Shown here one piece after another: positions 1 through 6,383 of a stretch of DNA of 10,166 nucleotides. This DNA comes from Lachnospiraceae bacterium (GTDB lineage: Bacteria; Bacillota; Clostridia; Lachnospirales; Lachnospiraceae): positions 1 through 10,166 of the forward strand of contig VSOB01000133.1 in assembly GCA_009774625.1 (NCBI GenBank), in the 5' to 3' direction. Each line of letters opens with the position of its first letter. Position 1 is the stretch's first letter. The position numbers and the translations under genes were made by a program. A model generated the notes under the pieces. It was not told the origin of the DNA and did not search any database. It saw nothing but the letters and a program-made list of their open reading frames with translations.

Positions 1-193
1 CCCCCCCCCGCCCCACTCTTTTTTGTTTTACTTCTCCGGCTCCCACCTAGATATTCACAAGGTGTCTCGGCGGCAGCGTCTGATCTTTATAAGAGACCGC
101 CCCCTACACCACGCACGCGCGCGCCCGTAGGGTTTTTTTGCAGTTCCCCCCTCGGTATTCCGTCCCCTTATTTTTTCCGGGGAATGGGGGGGA
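1..193. other. Gene-poor left edge with poly-C tract
   Basis: No gene can be supported here. The first 14 bases are almost pure C on the given strand (G on the coding strand). A GTG at 44-46 on the minus strand opens a frame that runs off the window edge (V-G-A-G-E-V-K-Q-K-R...). It could be the start of the next gene, possibly a small terminase subunit by position after HNH, but it has no ribosome site, so I do not call it. A terminator-like hairpin on the plus strand is listed separately. Confidence 0.5.
102..139 (+). terminator. Terminator-like hairpin, plus strand
   Basis: CCCTAC (102-107) pairs with GTAGGG (127-132), around an interior rich in GCGC that can fold further, and is followed by seven T (133-139). 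The T-run lies on the plus strand, so it would stop rightward transcription, opposite to every gene in the window. There is no matching T-run on the minus strand. What it would terminate lies outside the window or is not evident. Confidence 0.5.
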
Positions 194-478
194 CTACAGG
201 TAAACTATATTTCCTTCTGCGTCAAATTTATAACGCCTGTTCCTCTCTGTGCGGTGGTGTTCTTTATTGTGGCAATCCTGGCATAATGCTTCCAGGTTAT
301 CCCAGCTTAATGCTATGGCCTGGTCGTTTATGTTCTCCCGCGTTAAGTACGTCTTATGGTGACATATCTTCGCAGGCTCCCCGCAGCGTTCGCATATATT
401 ATTCTGCGTAAGCATATACGCCCGGCTTGTGTCCTTCCAGTTCTGTGACAAATAGAACGCCTGCGCCCATTGCTTCAT
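194..478 (-). CDS. HNH endonuclease
   Basis: This 94-aa protein is a small phage-type HNH nuclease. A zinc-binding CxxC (C29, C32), an HHK segment (H40-H41, the likely first catalytic His), an asparagine-bearing stretch (NLEALC) and a second CxxCHN (C66, C69, H70, N71) followed by a further HH make up the complete HNH/zinc-finger core. Stand-alone HNH proteins of about this size usually sit next to the terminase genes of cos-type phages and help cut DNA during packaging; that role here is inference from position. The ATG is preceded on the coding strand by GGAAGGAAGG, a good ribosome site. It follows the terminator at 502-543, so it may belong to a separate late transcription unit. The terminase itself would lie left of the window. 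Confidence 0.88.
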   Translation of the reverse strand: MKQWAQAFYLSQNWKDTSRAYMLTQNNICERCGEPAKICHHKTYLTRENINDQAIALSWDNLEALCQDCHNKEHHRTERNRRYKFDAEGNIVYL

Positions 479-501
479 ATCGCACCTTCCTTCCCAAAAG
501 A

Positions 502-543
502 AAAATAGTAGCCTGCTGCCAGCCTGGCGCCTGCTACTATTTT
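502..543 (-). terminator. Rho-independent terminator (end of early operon)
   Basis: An 11-bp perfect stem (positions 502-512 with 533-543; arms AAAATAGTAGC and GCTACTATTTT) encloses a smaller GCC/GGC hairpin. On the minus strand it runs into TTTTTCTTTT, so it should end leftward transcription after the 124-aa gene. The A-rich opposite arm gives some bidirectional capacity. The loop holds one copy of the GGCAGCAGG repeat (512-520). Confidence 0.8.
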
Positions 544-591
544 CATGTTACCATTTTACTGCTTTGGCTTTACTATGAAAACCCCAGCTTT

Positions 592-966
592 TTACCATTT
601 GTTTACCACTGTCTTAAGACGCGGCTTTACATCCACCAGCGACGCCCTGGCGTCCAGTATAAGTACGCCTGCTGCCAGCTCCTTCTTTATCCTCTGTTCC
701 TCTTCTTCCCGATCTTCCCGCCTCATTAAGTTTGATATTTGAAAGATATATGTATATCCCGTCTGTATCACTTCCAGCTGTTCGCCGTCTCCCATGTTCA
801 CATATCCCGCCCCGGTTCCCACGCTCTGCCAGCTTTGCAGTGCTACCCACATTTCTTCTAGTTTGATAATCCCGCTTTCGTACATCCTGTATAAAAATTC
901 CTGCTGCCGCCTTCTTAATCTCCGGCGCTGCCACTTTCTTACCCTTGCCATTATTCTACTTTTCAT
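592..966 (-). CDS. Small basic protein of unknown function
   Basis: I do not recognise this 124-aa protein with confidence. The N-terminal 25 residues are very basic (KWQRRRLRRRQQ), followed by a helix-like segment ending in LEEMWVALQSWQS, a middle part with G and aromatic residues, and an acidic/basic helix (REDREEEEQRIKKE). The first half resembles in style the C-terminal thumb of phage and group-II-type reverse transcriptases (basic tract, then a 'SLQSW' motif), but no polymerase palm is present; this is a tentative impression from memory. It overlaps the end of the ArpU-like gene by 11 bp. The ATG at 964-966 follows GGGGGTTAGAAG; an alternative ATG lies five codons in. It is the last gene before the strong terminator. 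Confidence 0.65.
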   Translation of the reverse strand: MKSRIMARVRKWQRRRLRRRQQEFLYRMYESGIIKLEEMWVALQSWQSVGTGAGYVNMGDGEQLEVIQTGYTYIFQISNLMRREDREEEEQRIKKELAAGVLILDARASLVDVKPRLKTVVNKW

Positions 967-1546
967 CTTCTAACCCCCATAACAATACATACATTTCGTT
1001 AATAATTCCAGTTACCCAGCGGCGTGGCGTATTCTTCCCCAGGCGTTCCCCGGTGTCTTTCTCTACCCGCTCTATGATCTGTTCGTAGGCCATGCCTTGC
1101 ATGAAATACATGTCAAATACTTTATATTCCAGTTCCCGGCCTGCTGCCGTCCGGCGCCTTGCCATTTCGTCTATGGCCTTGTCTACGTTCGCCGTCATAA
1201 GCATAGTTCTGAACCTCGTACGCCGTACGCTGCGTAAATAGGTTTCCTGCTGCTCTTCCGTCATATCCTGTATTTCCAGCTGGGTACCTTCGCTTACCGC
1301 GTTTTCGATATGGAAAACCGCGTCACGGTAACACTTCATCAGTGAAAAAGTATCATGGTATTTATTCCGTTTCCGCTCTTTGGTTTCTTCCTGTTTCAGT
1401 TCTTTAATGGCTGTTTTTGCCGCCTCTTGTAACATGGCTTTTAAGGCGTCTTCGGTAAGCGGAAGGCAGGTAGCTTCCTGCTGCCCTTCCGGCGTTCCCA
1501 GGTCTACGCCTACCTCTACTTCCGCAGTCTTTACATTCTCTTCCAT
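956..1546 (-). CDS. ArpU-like late transcription regulator
   Basis: This 196-aa protein has a charged, low-complexity N-terminus (about residues 1-60). It is followed by a segment that resembles the ArpU/sigma-like family of Gram-positive phage late regulators: a helix YHDTFSLMKCYRDAVFHIEN, a middle segment with RTRFRTMLM, and a C-terminal helix-turn-helix-like stretch (AYEQIIERVEKDTGERLG then NTPRRWVTGIINEMY). Family members usually close the early region and activate the packaging and structural operon; the position here, last but one before the terminator and near HNH, fits. The start is set by AAAGGAG ten bases upstream. It is 4 bp downstream of the previous gene, so it is cotranscribed. 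The family assignment rests on pattern memory; an unrelated HTH protein is the alternative. Confidence 0.6.
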   Translation of the reverse strand: MEENVKTAEVEVGVDLGTPEGQQEATCLPLTEDALKAMLQEAAKTAIKELKQEETKERKRNKYHDTFSLMKCYRDAVFHIENAVSEGTQLEIQDMTEEQQETYLRSVRRTRFRTMLMTANVDKAIDEMARRRTAAGRELEYKVFDMYFMQGMAYEQIIERVEKDTGERLGKNTPRRWVTGIINEMYVLLWGLEDEK

Positions 1547-1550
1547 TTCC

Positions 1551-1841
1551 CTATATCTCCTTTCCGCTTTCCTGGCCTGCTGCCGCTCTTATTGCCGCCG
1601 CCCAGCCCCTTGTTTCCGGTGTAAGTTCTTCTAAGAACTCTTTGTATTGCTCTTCCGGCATATTCTTTATGTATTCCTTTACCCGTTCCCATGTGTCATT
1701 AACGGTTTTTATCATTGCCGGAATGGCTTCTACTACAGCTTTCGCCACCCTTCCGATCGCTTCTATTGCGGCCTCTGCATCCACTCCCGGCAGACATATT
1801 TTTATTACTTCCTGTATTGCCTTTTGTTCCCTTGTCTGCAT
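1551..1841 (-). CDS. Unknown 96-aa helical protein
   Basis: The product is not recognised. It is acidic and mostly predicted helix, with an Ala/Ile/Val-rich stretch at residues 20-45 (amphipathic rather than a clear membrane segment). It ends in the tail AAAGQESGKEI, which is encoded by a copy of the dispersed GGCAGCAGG repeat and resembles the tails of two neighbouring genes. The ATG has GGAAAGGAG ten bases upstream. The gene overlaps the upstream membrane-protein gene by 37 bp and ends 4 bp before the ArpU-like gene, so the three are probably translated together. Confidence 0.7.
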   Translation of the reverse strand: MQTREQKAIQEVIKICLPGVDAEAAIEAIGRVAKAVVEAIPAMIKTVNDTWERVKEYIKNMPEEQYKEFLEELTPETRGWAAAIRAAAGQESGKEI

Positions 1842-2080
1842 TTTCTCTTTGCTCCTTTCCTGGTGAAATATTTATACGGCAGGTACCATACTGGCATAGT
1901 TACCGCCAGCAGCAGCCAGGCCAGCGCAACCGCCAGCCCGGCCAGTAAATAACTGCCGTAATATAATATTCCTTGCGCTATCACTTCCGCGAACTCCCCT
2001 ACTGCCATAATCCAGCTTTCTACAGCGTCCGCGTATCGTTTCATAATTCCCGCTATAAATTCCTTCACCTGCTGCCCCAT
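1805..2080 (-). CDS. Small membrane protein, unknown function
   Basis: This 91-aa protein has a helical N-terminal third, one long hydrophobic segment at about residues 43-66 (LLAGLAVALAWLLLAV), then W-Y-L-P-Y-K-Y and a strongly basic C-terminus (RKGAKRKCRQGNKRQYRK). The positive-inside rule suggests a cytoplasmic C-terminus. There is no cleavable signal peptide. The size and the basic tail after a single membrane span resemble small phage membrane proteins, but it lies in the early region, far from any lysis cassette visible here, and has no holin-defining motif. The start has GGGAAGGGG and GAAGG just upstream. Codons 2-4 (GGG CAG CAG) lie in a GGCAGCAGG repeat copy. Confidence 0.65.
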   Translation of the reverse strand: MGQQVKEFIAGIMKRYADAVESWIMAVGEFAEVIAQGILYYGSYLLAGLAVALAWLLLAVTMPVWYLPYKYFTRKGAKRKCRQGNKRQYRK

Positions 2081-2095
2081 TCCTTCGCCCCTTCC

Positions 2096-2359
2096 CTATA
2101 TCCAGCTTTCCACTACGCTTTTATGGTCTTCCTGGCCTGCTGCAAAGGGTAGCTTATCCGGGAACTGTTTAGAAATGTCTTCCCGCAGTTCGTCCACGGT
2201 ACCCCTGGTTATTATTATGTTCGTTGGCGTCGTCCCGTCGAATATGCGGGCTACGCACTTTTCCGGGAAGTCTGCCGGGTGGCTGTAAACGCATACAATA
2301 GGCTGTTTTATCCCGCTTGTGTCAACTTCGGAAAAACTCTTAACTTCTTTTGTCTTCAT
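2096..2359 (-). CDS. Unknown 87-aa protein
   Basis: The product is not recognised. It reads as a compact mixed alpha/beta protein: strands around IVCVYSHP and TNIIITRG, a charged helix around VDELREDISKQF, and a short acidic C-terminal tail containing AAGQE, encoded by a one-mismatch version of the dispersed repeat. It overlaps the 3' end of parB by 20 bp; its ribosome site (GGAAGGCGGGGAAC before the ATG) lies inside parB, so translation is probably coupled to parB. A 15-bp gap separates it from the membrane-protein gene. It may be an accessory of the partition operon, by position only. Confidence 0.65.
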   Translation of the reverse strand: MKTKEVKSFSEVDTSGIKQPIVCVYSHPADFPEKCVARIFDGTTPTNIIITRGTVDELREDISKQFPDKLPFAAGQEDHKSVVESWI

Positions 2360-3473
2360 GTTCCCCGCCTTCCTGGCCTGCTGCCGCCTTCGCCTCTTCT
2401 CCCTGGCTCTTCTCCGGGTTCTCTGCCCTTATCAATATTTCCTGCATGGTCTGCACGTCGTCATAGCTTAAGGCGTCTACTACGTACATCATCCGGCGCA
2501 GCGTATATATAGCCCATTGCCTCGTATCCCATGTAGAACGATCACCAGGCAGCCCCGTATTTATCAGCGCTTCGGTGTCCGTTTCGGACATTTCACCCAG
2601 CGCCGTGCTGGCGTCTACATAGCGTTTTAACTCCCTGGCGTTCTGTGCCTCTTCTTCCGCCTTTTCCTGCTTCTCTATGGCGTCCGCTATGGCCTGTTCG
2701 GCCTCTATGTTCGCCTTCTCCGCGTCCTCTGCTGCCTTTTCTGCCTTCTCCTGGGCTTTCGCTGCTACCTTCTCCGCCACCTTCTGCGCGATCTCCTTTG
2801 TTTTCACGTCTTCGCCTGCTGCCGCCCTGGCAGCTATGGCCTTCTGTTCCTCTTCCGGCAGCTTTGCAGCTTCGTAGGCTTTCGATATGCCTATATTGCC
2901 TTCCTTGAATTGCTCTTTAATCTCCGGTGTGGCGCTATTATTGATTTTCTCAATACGCGCCATGTTGGTGGGCTTCTCTCCCAGGATATTGCCTACTATA
3001 TCGCGTATACGGCCTTCCTGGGATATTTCCCCGTTCTCCCTCATCTTCTCCAATACCTTCTTAAGCCTGGCGGCAAGTTCCGTTTTCTCGTAATCCGTAA
3101 GCCCCTGGGTATACCCGTTCCCGGACAGTAACGCCAGTTCGTACATGGTTTCCGACATATCCCGGAAGAAATACCGCACCTTCTCAAATTTTTGGTACCC
3201 GCGTTCCAGGTTTAACAGGTTCGCCCGGTTCCGGCGGTGGCCGTCCACTATGAAAAATTCACCGTTTACCCTTGCCAGTACGGTGGGCTGCTCCTGTCCC
3301 ACCAGCAGGAAGCTGTCTGCCAGGGCTTCTATGCCCTCGTAGGTCTTCCGTGTATTCTCCGGCGCCTCTTTTACTTCCTTCGGGTTCAAGTATATTTCCT
3401 GGAAGTCCTTTACGTTCGTCACCTGCTGCCGCGCCTTCGGGTTCATCATATCCAATACGTTAAATGCTGCCAT
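2340..3473 (-). CDS. ParB-like partition protein
   Basis: This 377-aa protein is a ParB/Noc-type protein. Residues about 20-100 hold the N-terminal ParB domain, including the segment ADSFLLVGQEQPTVLARV and the motif VDGHRRNRAN (78-84), a variant of the usual GERRxRA nucleotide-binding box. A helical central domain (about 110-200) fits DNA binding. Residues about 210-285 form a very Ala/Glu/Lys-rich predicted coiled coil (many AEKA repeats), longer than in typical chromosomal ParB. A distinct C-terminal region follows, ending in AAAGQEGG. The likely role is binding a centromere and, with ParA, segregating the replicon. The start ATG overlaps the stop of the preceding gene as TAATG, with GGGAAGGGGG upstream. 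The His in place of Glu in the box leaves open whether it hydrolyses CTP like canonical ParB. Confidence 0.85.
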   Translation of the reverse strand: MAAFNVLDMMNPKARQQVTNVKDFQEIYLNPKEVKEAPENTRKTYEGIEALADSFLLVGQEQPTVLARVNGEFFIVDGHRRNRANLLNLERGYQKFEKVRYFFRDMSETMYELALLSGNGYTQGLTDYEKTELAARLKKVLEKMRENGEISQEGRIRDIVGNILGEKPTNMARIEKINNSATPEIKEQFKEGNIGISKAYEAAKLPEEEQKAIAARAAAGEDVKTKEIAQKVAEKVAAKAQEKAEKAAEDAEKANIEAEQAIADAIEKQEKAEEEAQNARELKRYVDASTALGEMSETDTEALINTGLPGDRSTWDTRQWAIYTLRRMMYVVDALSYDDVQTMQEILIRAENPEKSQGEEAKAAAGQEGGEHEDKRS

Positions 3474-3877
3474 TATTCTGCCCCCTTCCCGTTCTTTCTG
3501 TCCGCTTCTATTTCACGGCTTACAGCCTCTTTTTGCTGTTCCCTTAACTCTTCCGCTCTTTTATATGCTTCAAACATTTTATAGCTTTCTCTATTTCTGC
3601 TTTTTCGCATTTTTTCCAGCGTTTCACCTTCCAGCAATTTGTATTTTGCCTTTTTTAATATTTCTATCTCTTCTTGTTCTTCACCTTCTGAAAAATAATA
3701 TGTCAGTACCGCTATTCCCGTCTGTTCGTCTATTATGTACGCTGTACTGTAATGGTTTGTATAGGCATTATATTTTTCTCCATCTATTTCTATCTCGTAT
3801 CCGTCCTGTTCCTTTACTCCAACTACGCCGTTTTCTATCATCATTGTGTAGAATATTTTTCTTTTTATCCCCGCCAT
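3473..3877 (-). CDS. Unknown protein between parA and parB
   Basis: This 134-aa protein is not recognised. The N-terminal half looks beta-rich with many Tyr and Asp (DGYEIEIDGEKYNAYTNHYS), and the C-terminal half is highly charged helix (KMRKSRNRESYK onward), suggesting a small fold plus a coiled tail. The start is set at the ATG of a TAATG overlap with parA (3875-3879), preceded by GAAAGGGAAGGGGG. The open frame continues upstream inside parA but has no supported start there. The end overlaps parB the same way. Wedged between parA and parB with coupled translation, it may be a third partition component; that is inference from position. Confidence 0.75.
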   Translation of the reverse strand: MAGIKRKIFYTMMIENGVVGVKEQDGYEIEIDGEKYNAYTNHYSTAYIIDEQTGIAVLTYYFSEGEEQEEIEILKKAKYKLLEGETLEKMRKSRNRESYKMFEAYKRAEELREQQKEAVSREIEADRKNGKGAE

Positions 3878-4698
3878 TACTGTACCCCCTTCCCTTTCTG
3901 CAGGTCTGCTGCCTGCTCCGCTTCGATCTCTGCCATGTATTCCGCCACAAATTTGCGGTACCTTATCGCTACCCAGCTGCGTGGCGCATACTCTACAATC
4001 GGTTTGCAGAAAAACGTACTTTCCGCCGCCTTCGCTCCATACCATATCTTGCTATCGAATACCTTATATCCTTTTTCCTTTAACCATTCCAGGCCGGATA
4101 TATTGGCGTCGGTATTCTGCCACATTGTCGGCAGCACTCCACGGAATTGCAGGCGGCTGTTAAGCTGCTTCATTTGCTCCACCTGCTCTATAATCACGTC
4201 CAGGCCTGCCAGCGCCCAGGCGTCTATTTTTGTGGGTACTATCACGTCGTCGCTTATTGCCAGGGCGTTAATGACGTTTAGCCCTAAGTCCGGCGGGTTG
4301 TCTATGATGATAAAATCATAGGGCTTTCCCTCTTCCAGCGGGTAGGCCTCTTCCAGCGCCTTAAAGCGTTCTATCTGGTCTTCGCTCTCTTCCCTGGTTA
4401 AATCGTTCGTAGCCTGCAATAAAGACATATTCGCTGGTATAATATCCATACCGGGATAGCCCATTAAGCAAAACCGCAGGCTATTTATATGTCCGTAGCA
4501 GCGCCGCAGCAGTTTGGCCGTTTCGCACTCCGTTTCATCCTGGTAAGCACTGTATAGCTTTGACAGGTTCCCTTGCTTGTCATTGTCTACCAGTAATACG
4601 CTTTTCCCGTATCCGTTCAGAATATGCCCCATATTGGCAGCTGTAAAGGTTTTACCTACTCCCCCTTTAAGGTTGATAATGCTAATTACTCTTGTCAT
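3877..4698 (-). CDS. ParA-family partition ATPase
   Basis: This 273-aa protein is a Walker-type ParA/Soj ATPase. The deviant Walker A box KGGVGKTFTAAN lies at 11-22 (both signature lysines K11 and K16), an A' region LLVDNDKQGNL at 35-45 (K where most have P), and a Walker B region FIIIDNPPDLG at 129-139 with Asp133. The length matches small plasmid and phage ParA lacking an N-terminal HTH. It would use ATP-dependent DNA binding to move ParB-centromere complexes. The ATG is preceded by AAAGGCGG, and a 23-bp imperfect palindrome lies 15 bp upstream of the start. Its gene carries no copy of the GGCAGCAGG repeat, unlike parB. Confidence 0.93.
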   Translation of the reverse strand: MTRVISIINLKGGVGKTFTAANMGHILNGYGKSVLLVDNDKQGNLSKLYSAYQDETECETAKLLRRCYGHINSLRFCLMGYPGMDIIPANMSLLQATNDLTREESEDQIERFKALEEAYPLEEGKPYDFIIIDNPPDLGLNVINALAISDDVIVPTKIDAWALAGLDVIIEQVEQMKQLNSRLQFRGVLPTMWQNTDANISGLEWLKEKGYKVFDSKIWYGAKAAESTFFCKPIVEYAPRSWVAIRYRKFVAEYMAEIEAEQAADLQKGKGVQ

Positions 4699-4713
4699 GC
4701 TTTCCGCCTTTCT

Positions 4714-4736
4714 TTCGCTCCGTTGAACCTAGCGAA
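4714..4736. promoter_or_regulatory. Imperfect palindrome upstream of parA
   Basis: TTCGCTCCGTT-G-AACCTAGCGAA: 9 of 11 positions in each arm match, around a central G at 4725. It occupies most of the 43-bp gap between the zinc-ribbon gene and parA, just upstream of the parA ribosome site. It could be a ParB-binding centromere, an autorepression operator or an mRNA stem-loop controlling parA. No second copy was seen in the window. Confidence 0.4.
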
Positions 4737-4741
4737 CTTTG

Positions 4742-4936
4742 TTAGATTTTATTTTTTCCGCTTTCGCGGTATTTCCTTATAGCTTCGTAGAACTCCGCTT
4801 CACATTCCGGGCATAAGTCTACCTTCCGTAATGCCTCATACTCTAAATGTCTTGGGTTGTTTCCAAAACCATTTTCTATCTTGTGTTCCCATTCCTTCCC
4901 GCAGCGGTCGCAGCTGTAAATAGTCTTGCTTGCCAT
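4742..4936 (-). CDS. Small zinc-ribbon protein
   Basis: This 64-aa protein has two CxxC knuckles (CDRC near the N-terminus and CPEC near residue 42) separated by about 30 residues, the layout of a rubredoxin-like zinc ribbon. The C-terminus is a charged helix (FYEAIRKYRESGKNK). Small proteins of this kind in phages and plasmids may bind DNA or partner proteins; no specific function can be named. The ATG follows GGGGGTGAGAGG on the coding strand. It starts 11 bp after the VRR-NUC gene ends and is followed by the palindrome in front of parA. Confidence 0.8.
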   Translation of the reverse strand: MASKTIYSCDRCGKEWEHKIENGFGNNPRHLEYEALRKVDLCPECEAEFYEAIRKYRESGKNKI

Positions 4937-4947
4937 CCTCTCACCCC

Positions 4948-5394
4948 CTACGCCAGCGGAAGCAATAGGCTGGCTGCTTCCTGGCCTGCTTCTTTTCCGG
5001 CGCCTGCTGCCGCGTCCTGGGATACCTGGCCGTCCAGGTAATCACCTATCAGCTGTACAGTATCCTGCCAGCCGTAGCAGATCACCGCTAAATACCCCTG
5101 CTGCCCCAGGCGCTTTATAAATTCCTTCTGCGACTTTTGGACGGAACCGCCCGGCGCCTTCAACTCGATATACAAGCCATGATACCCGCAGCGGGCTACA
5201 GGTAATACTAAGTCCGGTACCCCGGCTTTCACGCCCTGGCGTTTTAATGCCGTAGCCGTCGCCTTATCCCGCTTCCCGCCGTTCGGTACATGGTACAGTA
5301 ATTCCAATTCCGGGTACTGCTGCATATTCCGGGCGCACCACTCTATTATTGCTTCCTGGTGTCCGCTTTCGTCGCTTAATCTAAAGTTCCTCAC
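4948..5394 (-). CDS. VRR-NUC domain nuclease
   Basis: This 148-aa protein is a stand-alone VRR-NUC (PD-(D/E)xK superfamily) nuclease. The visible core is E14 in HQEAIIEW, HVPNGGKR (35-42), VKAGVPDLVL with D61, and YIELKAPGG with E77 and K79, then SQKEF and GYLAVICYGW. These are the expected metal-binding and catalytic positions. Such proteins are common in phage replication modules and cut branched or flapped DNA. After about residue 125 the tail is Ala/Gly-rich (AAAGAGKEAGQEAAS), encoded by a repeat copy, and probably not part of the fold. The start is GTG in a GTGA overlap with the upstream membrane-protein gene, with AAAGGGGGTGGGG as ribosome site. Confidence 0.9.
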   Translation of the reverse strand: MRNFRLSDESGHQEAIIEWCARNMQQYPELELLYHVPNGGKRDKATATALKRQGVKAGVPDLVLPVARCGYHGLYIELKAPGGSVQKSQKEFIKRLGQQGYLAVICYGWQDTVQLIGDYLDGQVSQDAAAGAGKEAGQEAASLLLPLA

Positions 5395-5549
5395 AACCCC
5401 ACCCCCTTTCTATCATCCTGGCCGCCCCACTCTTCCCAGCGGTGTAACTGGTTCAACCCTTCCGCCACGATACCAGCGCCCACTATTGCCGCTGTACCTG
5501 TCACAAGAAGGAAGACGACTGCTGCCGCTACCGCTATCACTCTTTCCAT
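5391..5549 (-). CDS. Tiny membrane protein
   Basis: This 52-aa protein has one hydrophobic segment near the N-terminus (VIAVAAAVVFLLVTGTAAIVG, split by small residues), then a short polar tail (LHRWEEWGGQDDRKG). I place the start at the ATG at 5547-5549 because AAAGGAG lies nine bases upstream; a TTG 24 bp further upstream would read through that ribosome site and is less likely. It lies between rep and the VRR-NUC gene and overlaps the latter by 4 bp (GTGA). Function unknown. Confidence 0.65.
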   Translation of the reverse strand: MERVIAVAAAVVFLLVTGTAAIVGAGIVAEGLNQLHRWEEWGGQDDRKGVGL

Positions 5550-5569
5550 GCCCTTACGCTCCTTTCCGC

Positions 5570-6328
5570 TCAATCCAGCCTCACCATTCTGTAATGCAGG
5601 TACCCATACCCGTAATACTCCGGGCTATGTGTCCCTACCTCTACGCTGTCTTTGACTATGTAATAGCCCTTGTATGGCTTCGGCTCGCTGTAATATGTGT
5701 TCCTGTCCTTCACTATCCTGTATTCCGGTTCCGGCATTACTAAATTTTTGCTTCTGTTCCACCGCTTCCCCTGTAATGCCTCTTCCGTCCCTAACGTCCT
5801 ATCCGTGTATTTTATGAGATACGCCGCCAGCTTGCTGTAGTCCCCTTCTGTATCCAGCGGGCTAAAATGTATCTTGCTGTTTCCCTGGTATGCCTTCTTC
5901 CAGCAGGCTTGTATCTTCTTTGTGTCTATGCCCGGCTGATTTATAACTAAATGGTGGTGCCTGGCTCCCTTCTCCCCTATCTCCATCACATGAATATACT
6001 TAAGCGCGTATCCCTCACCCTTGTATAGCTTCCGTAACTCCCGTAAGAATATATCAGCGTCTTTCCTCATTTCTTCCCGTGTCCTGTACTCCATACCCTT
6101 TTTACGGACATAACCAAAATCTATATGTAAGTCACCGTCCTGGTAATTCTCATTCAGCAGCAACCGTAATTTTCTTTCCGCGATCTTGCTATTTATTTTT
6201 TTCTGTTCCTCTTTGGTGGGCTTTACCTTATCCCCCTTCTTAATCCCCTTCTTTTTATACTGGCTGGTAAAGTACCGATCTACTTCTATGGTCTTACCTG
6301 CCTTTACAATCCTTTCCACATATGGCAC
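5570..6328 (-). CDS. Rolling-circle replication initiator (HUH endonuclease)
   Basis: This 252-aa protein resembles G2P/phiX174-gpA-type replication initiators. The key signs are GARHHHLVI at 121-129, giving the metal-binding HxH pair (H124, H126), followed by LAAYLIKYTDR with tyrosines Y170 and Y174 in the YxxxY spacing typical of the gpA superfamily. HUH proteins nick one strand at the origin, stay covalently bound through Tyr, and start rolling-circle synthesis. The N-terminus is basic (KKKGIKKGDKVK). The start is GTG (6326-6328) after AAAGGGGG; an ATG two bases upstream is out of frame. The gap in front is full of inverted repeats and is the natural candidate for its nick site. Next downstream is the tiny membrane-protein gene. 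The gene holds no copy of the GGCAGCAGG repeat. Confidence 0.85.
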   Translation of the reverse strand: MPYVERIVKAGKTIEVDRYFTSQYKKKGIKKGDKVKPTKEEQKKINSKIAERKLRLLLNENYQDGDLHIDFGYVRKKGMEYRTREEMRKDADIFLRELRKLYKGEGYALKYIHVMEIGEKGARHHHLVINQPGIDTKKIQACWKKAYQGNSKIHFSPLDTEGDYSKLAAYLIKYTDRTLGTEEALQGKRWNRSKNLVMPEPEYRIVKDRNTYYSEPKPYKGYYIVKDSVEVGTHSPEYYGYGYLHYRMVRLD

Positions 6329-6352
6329 ATCCAGGCACCCCCTTTATAGCCT

Positions 6353-6383
6353 TCTATAGTCGAATACTTAATACTTTTATCAA
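6353..6383 (-). promoter_or_regulatory. Possible rep promoter
   Basis: On the minus strand TTGATA (6378-6383) and TATAGA (6353-6358) resemble -35 and -10 boxes, about 25 bp upstream of the rep start. The 19-bp spacing is longer than ideal and the -10 is imperfect, so confidence is low. Confidence 0.3.

Noticed and set aside
184..729. Plus-strand ORFs opposite HNH and the terminator
   Set aside because: They are shadows of the minus-strand genes, cross a terminator and have no ribosome sites.
2640..2860. Tandem DNA repeat within parB
   Set aside because: The regularity comes from an Ala/Glu/Lys coiled coil at protein level; the DNA copies are not alike.
3878..4045. N-terminal extension of the gene between parA and parB
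   Set aside because: It lies inside parA in another frame; the TAATG junction with a strong ribosome site marks the real start at 3877.
5550..5573. TTG start for the tiny membrane protein
   Set aside because: It would translate through the AAAGGAG that serves the ATG at 5549.
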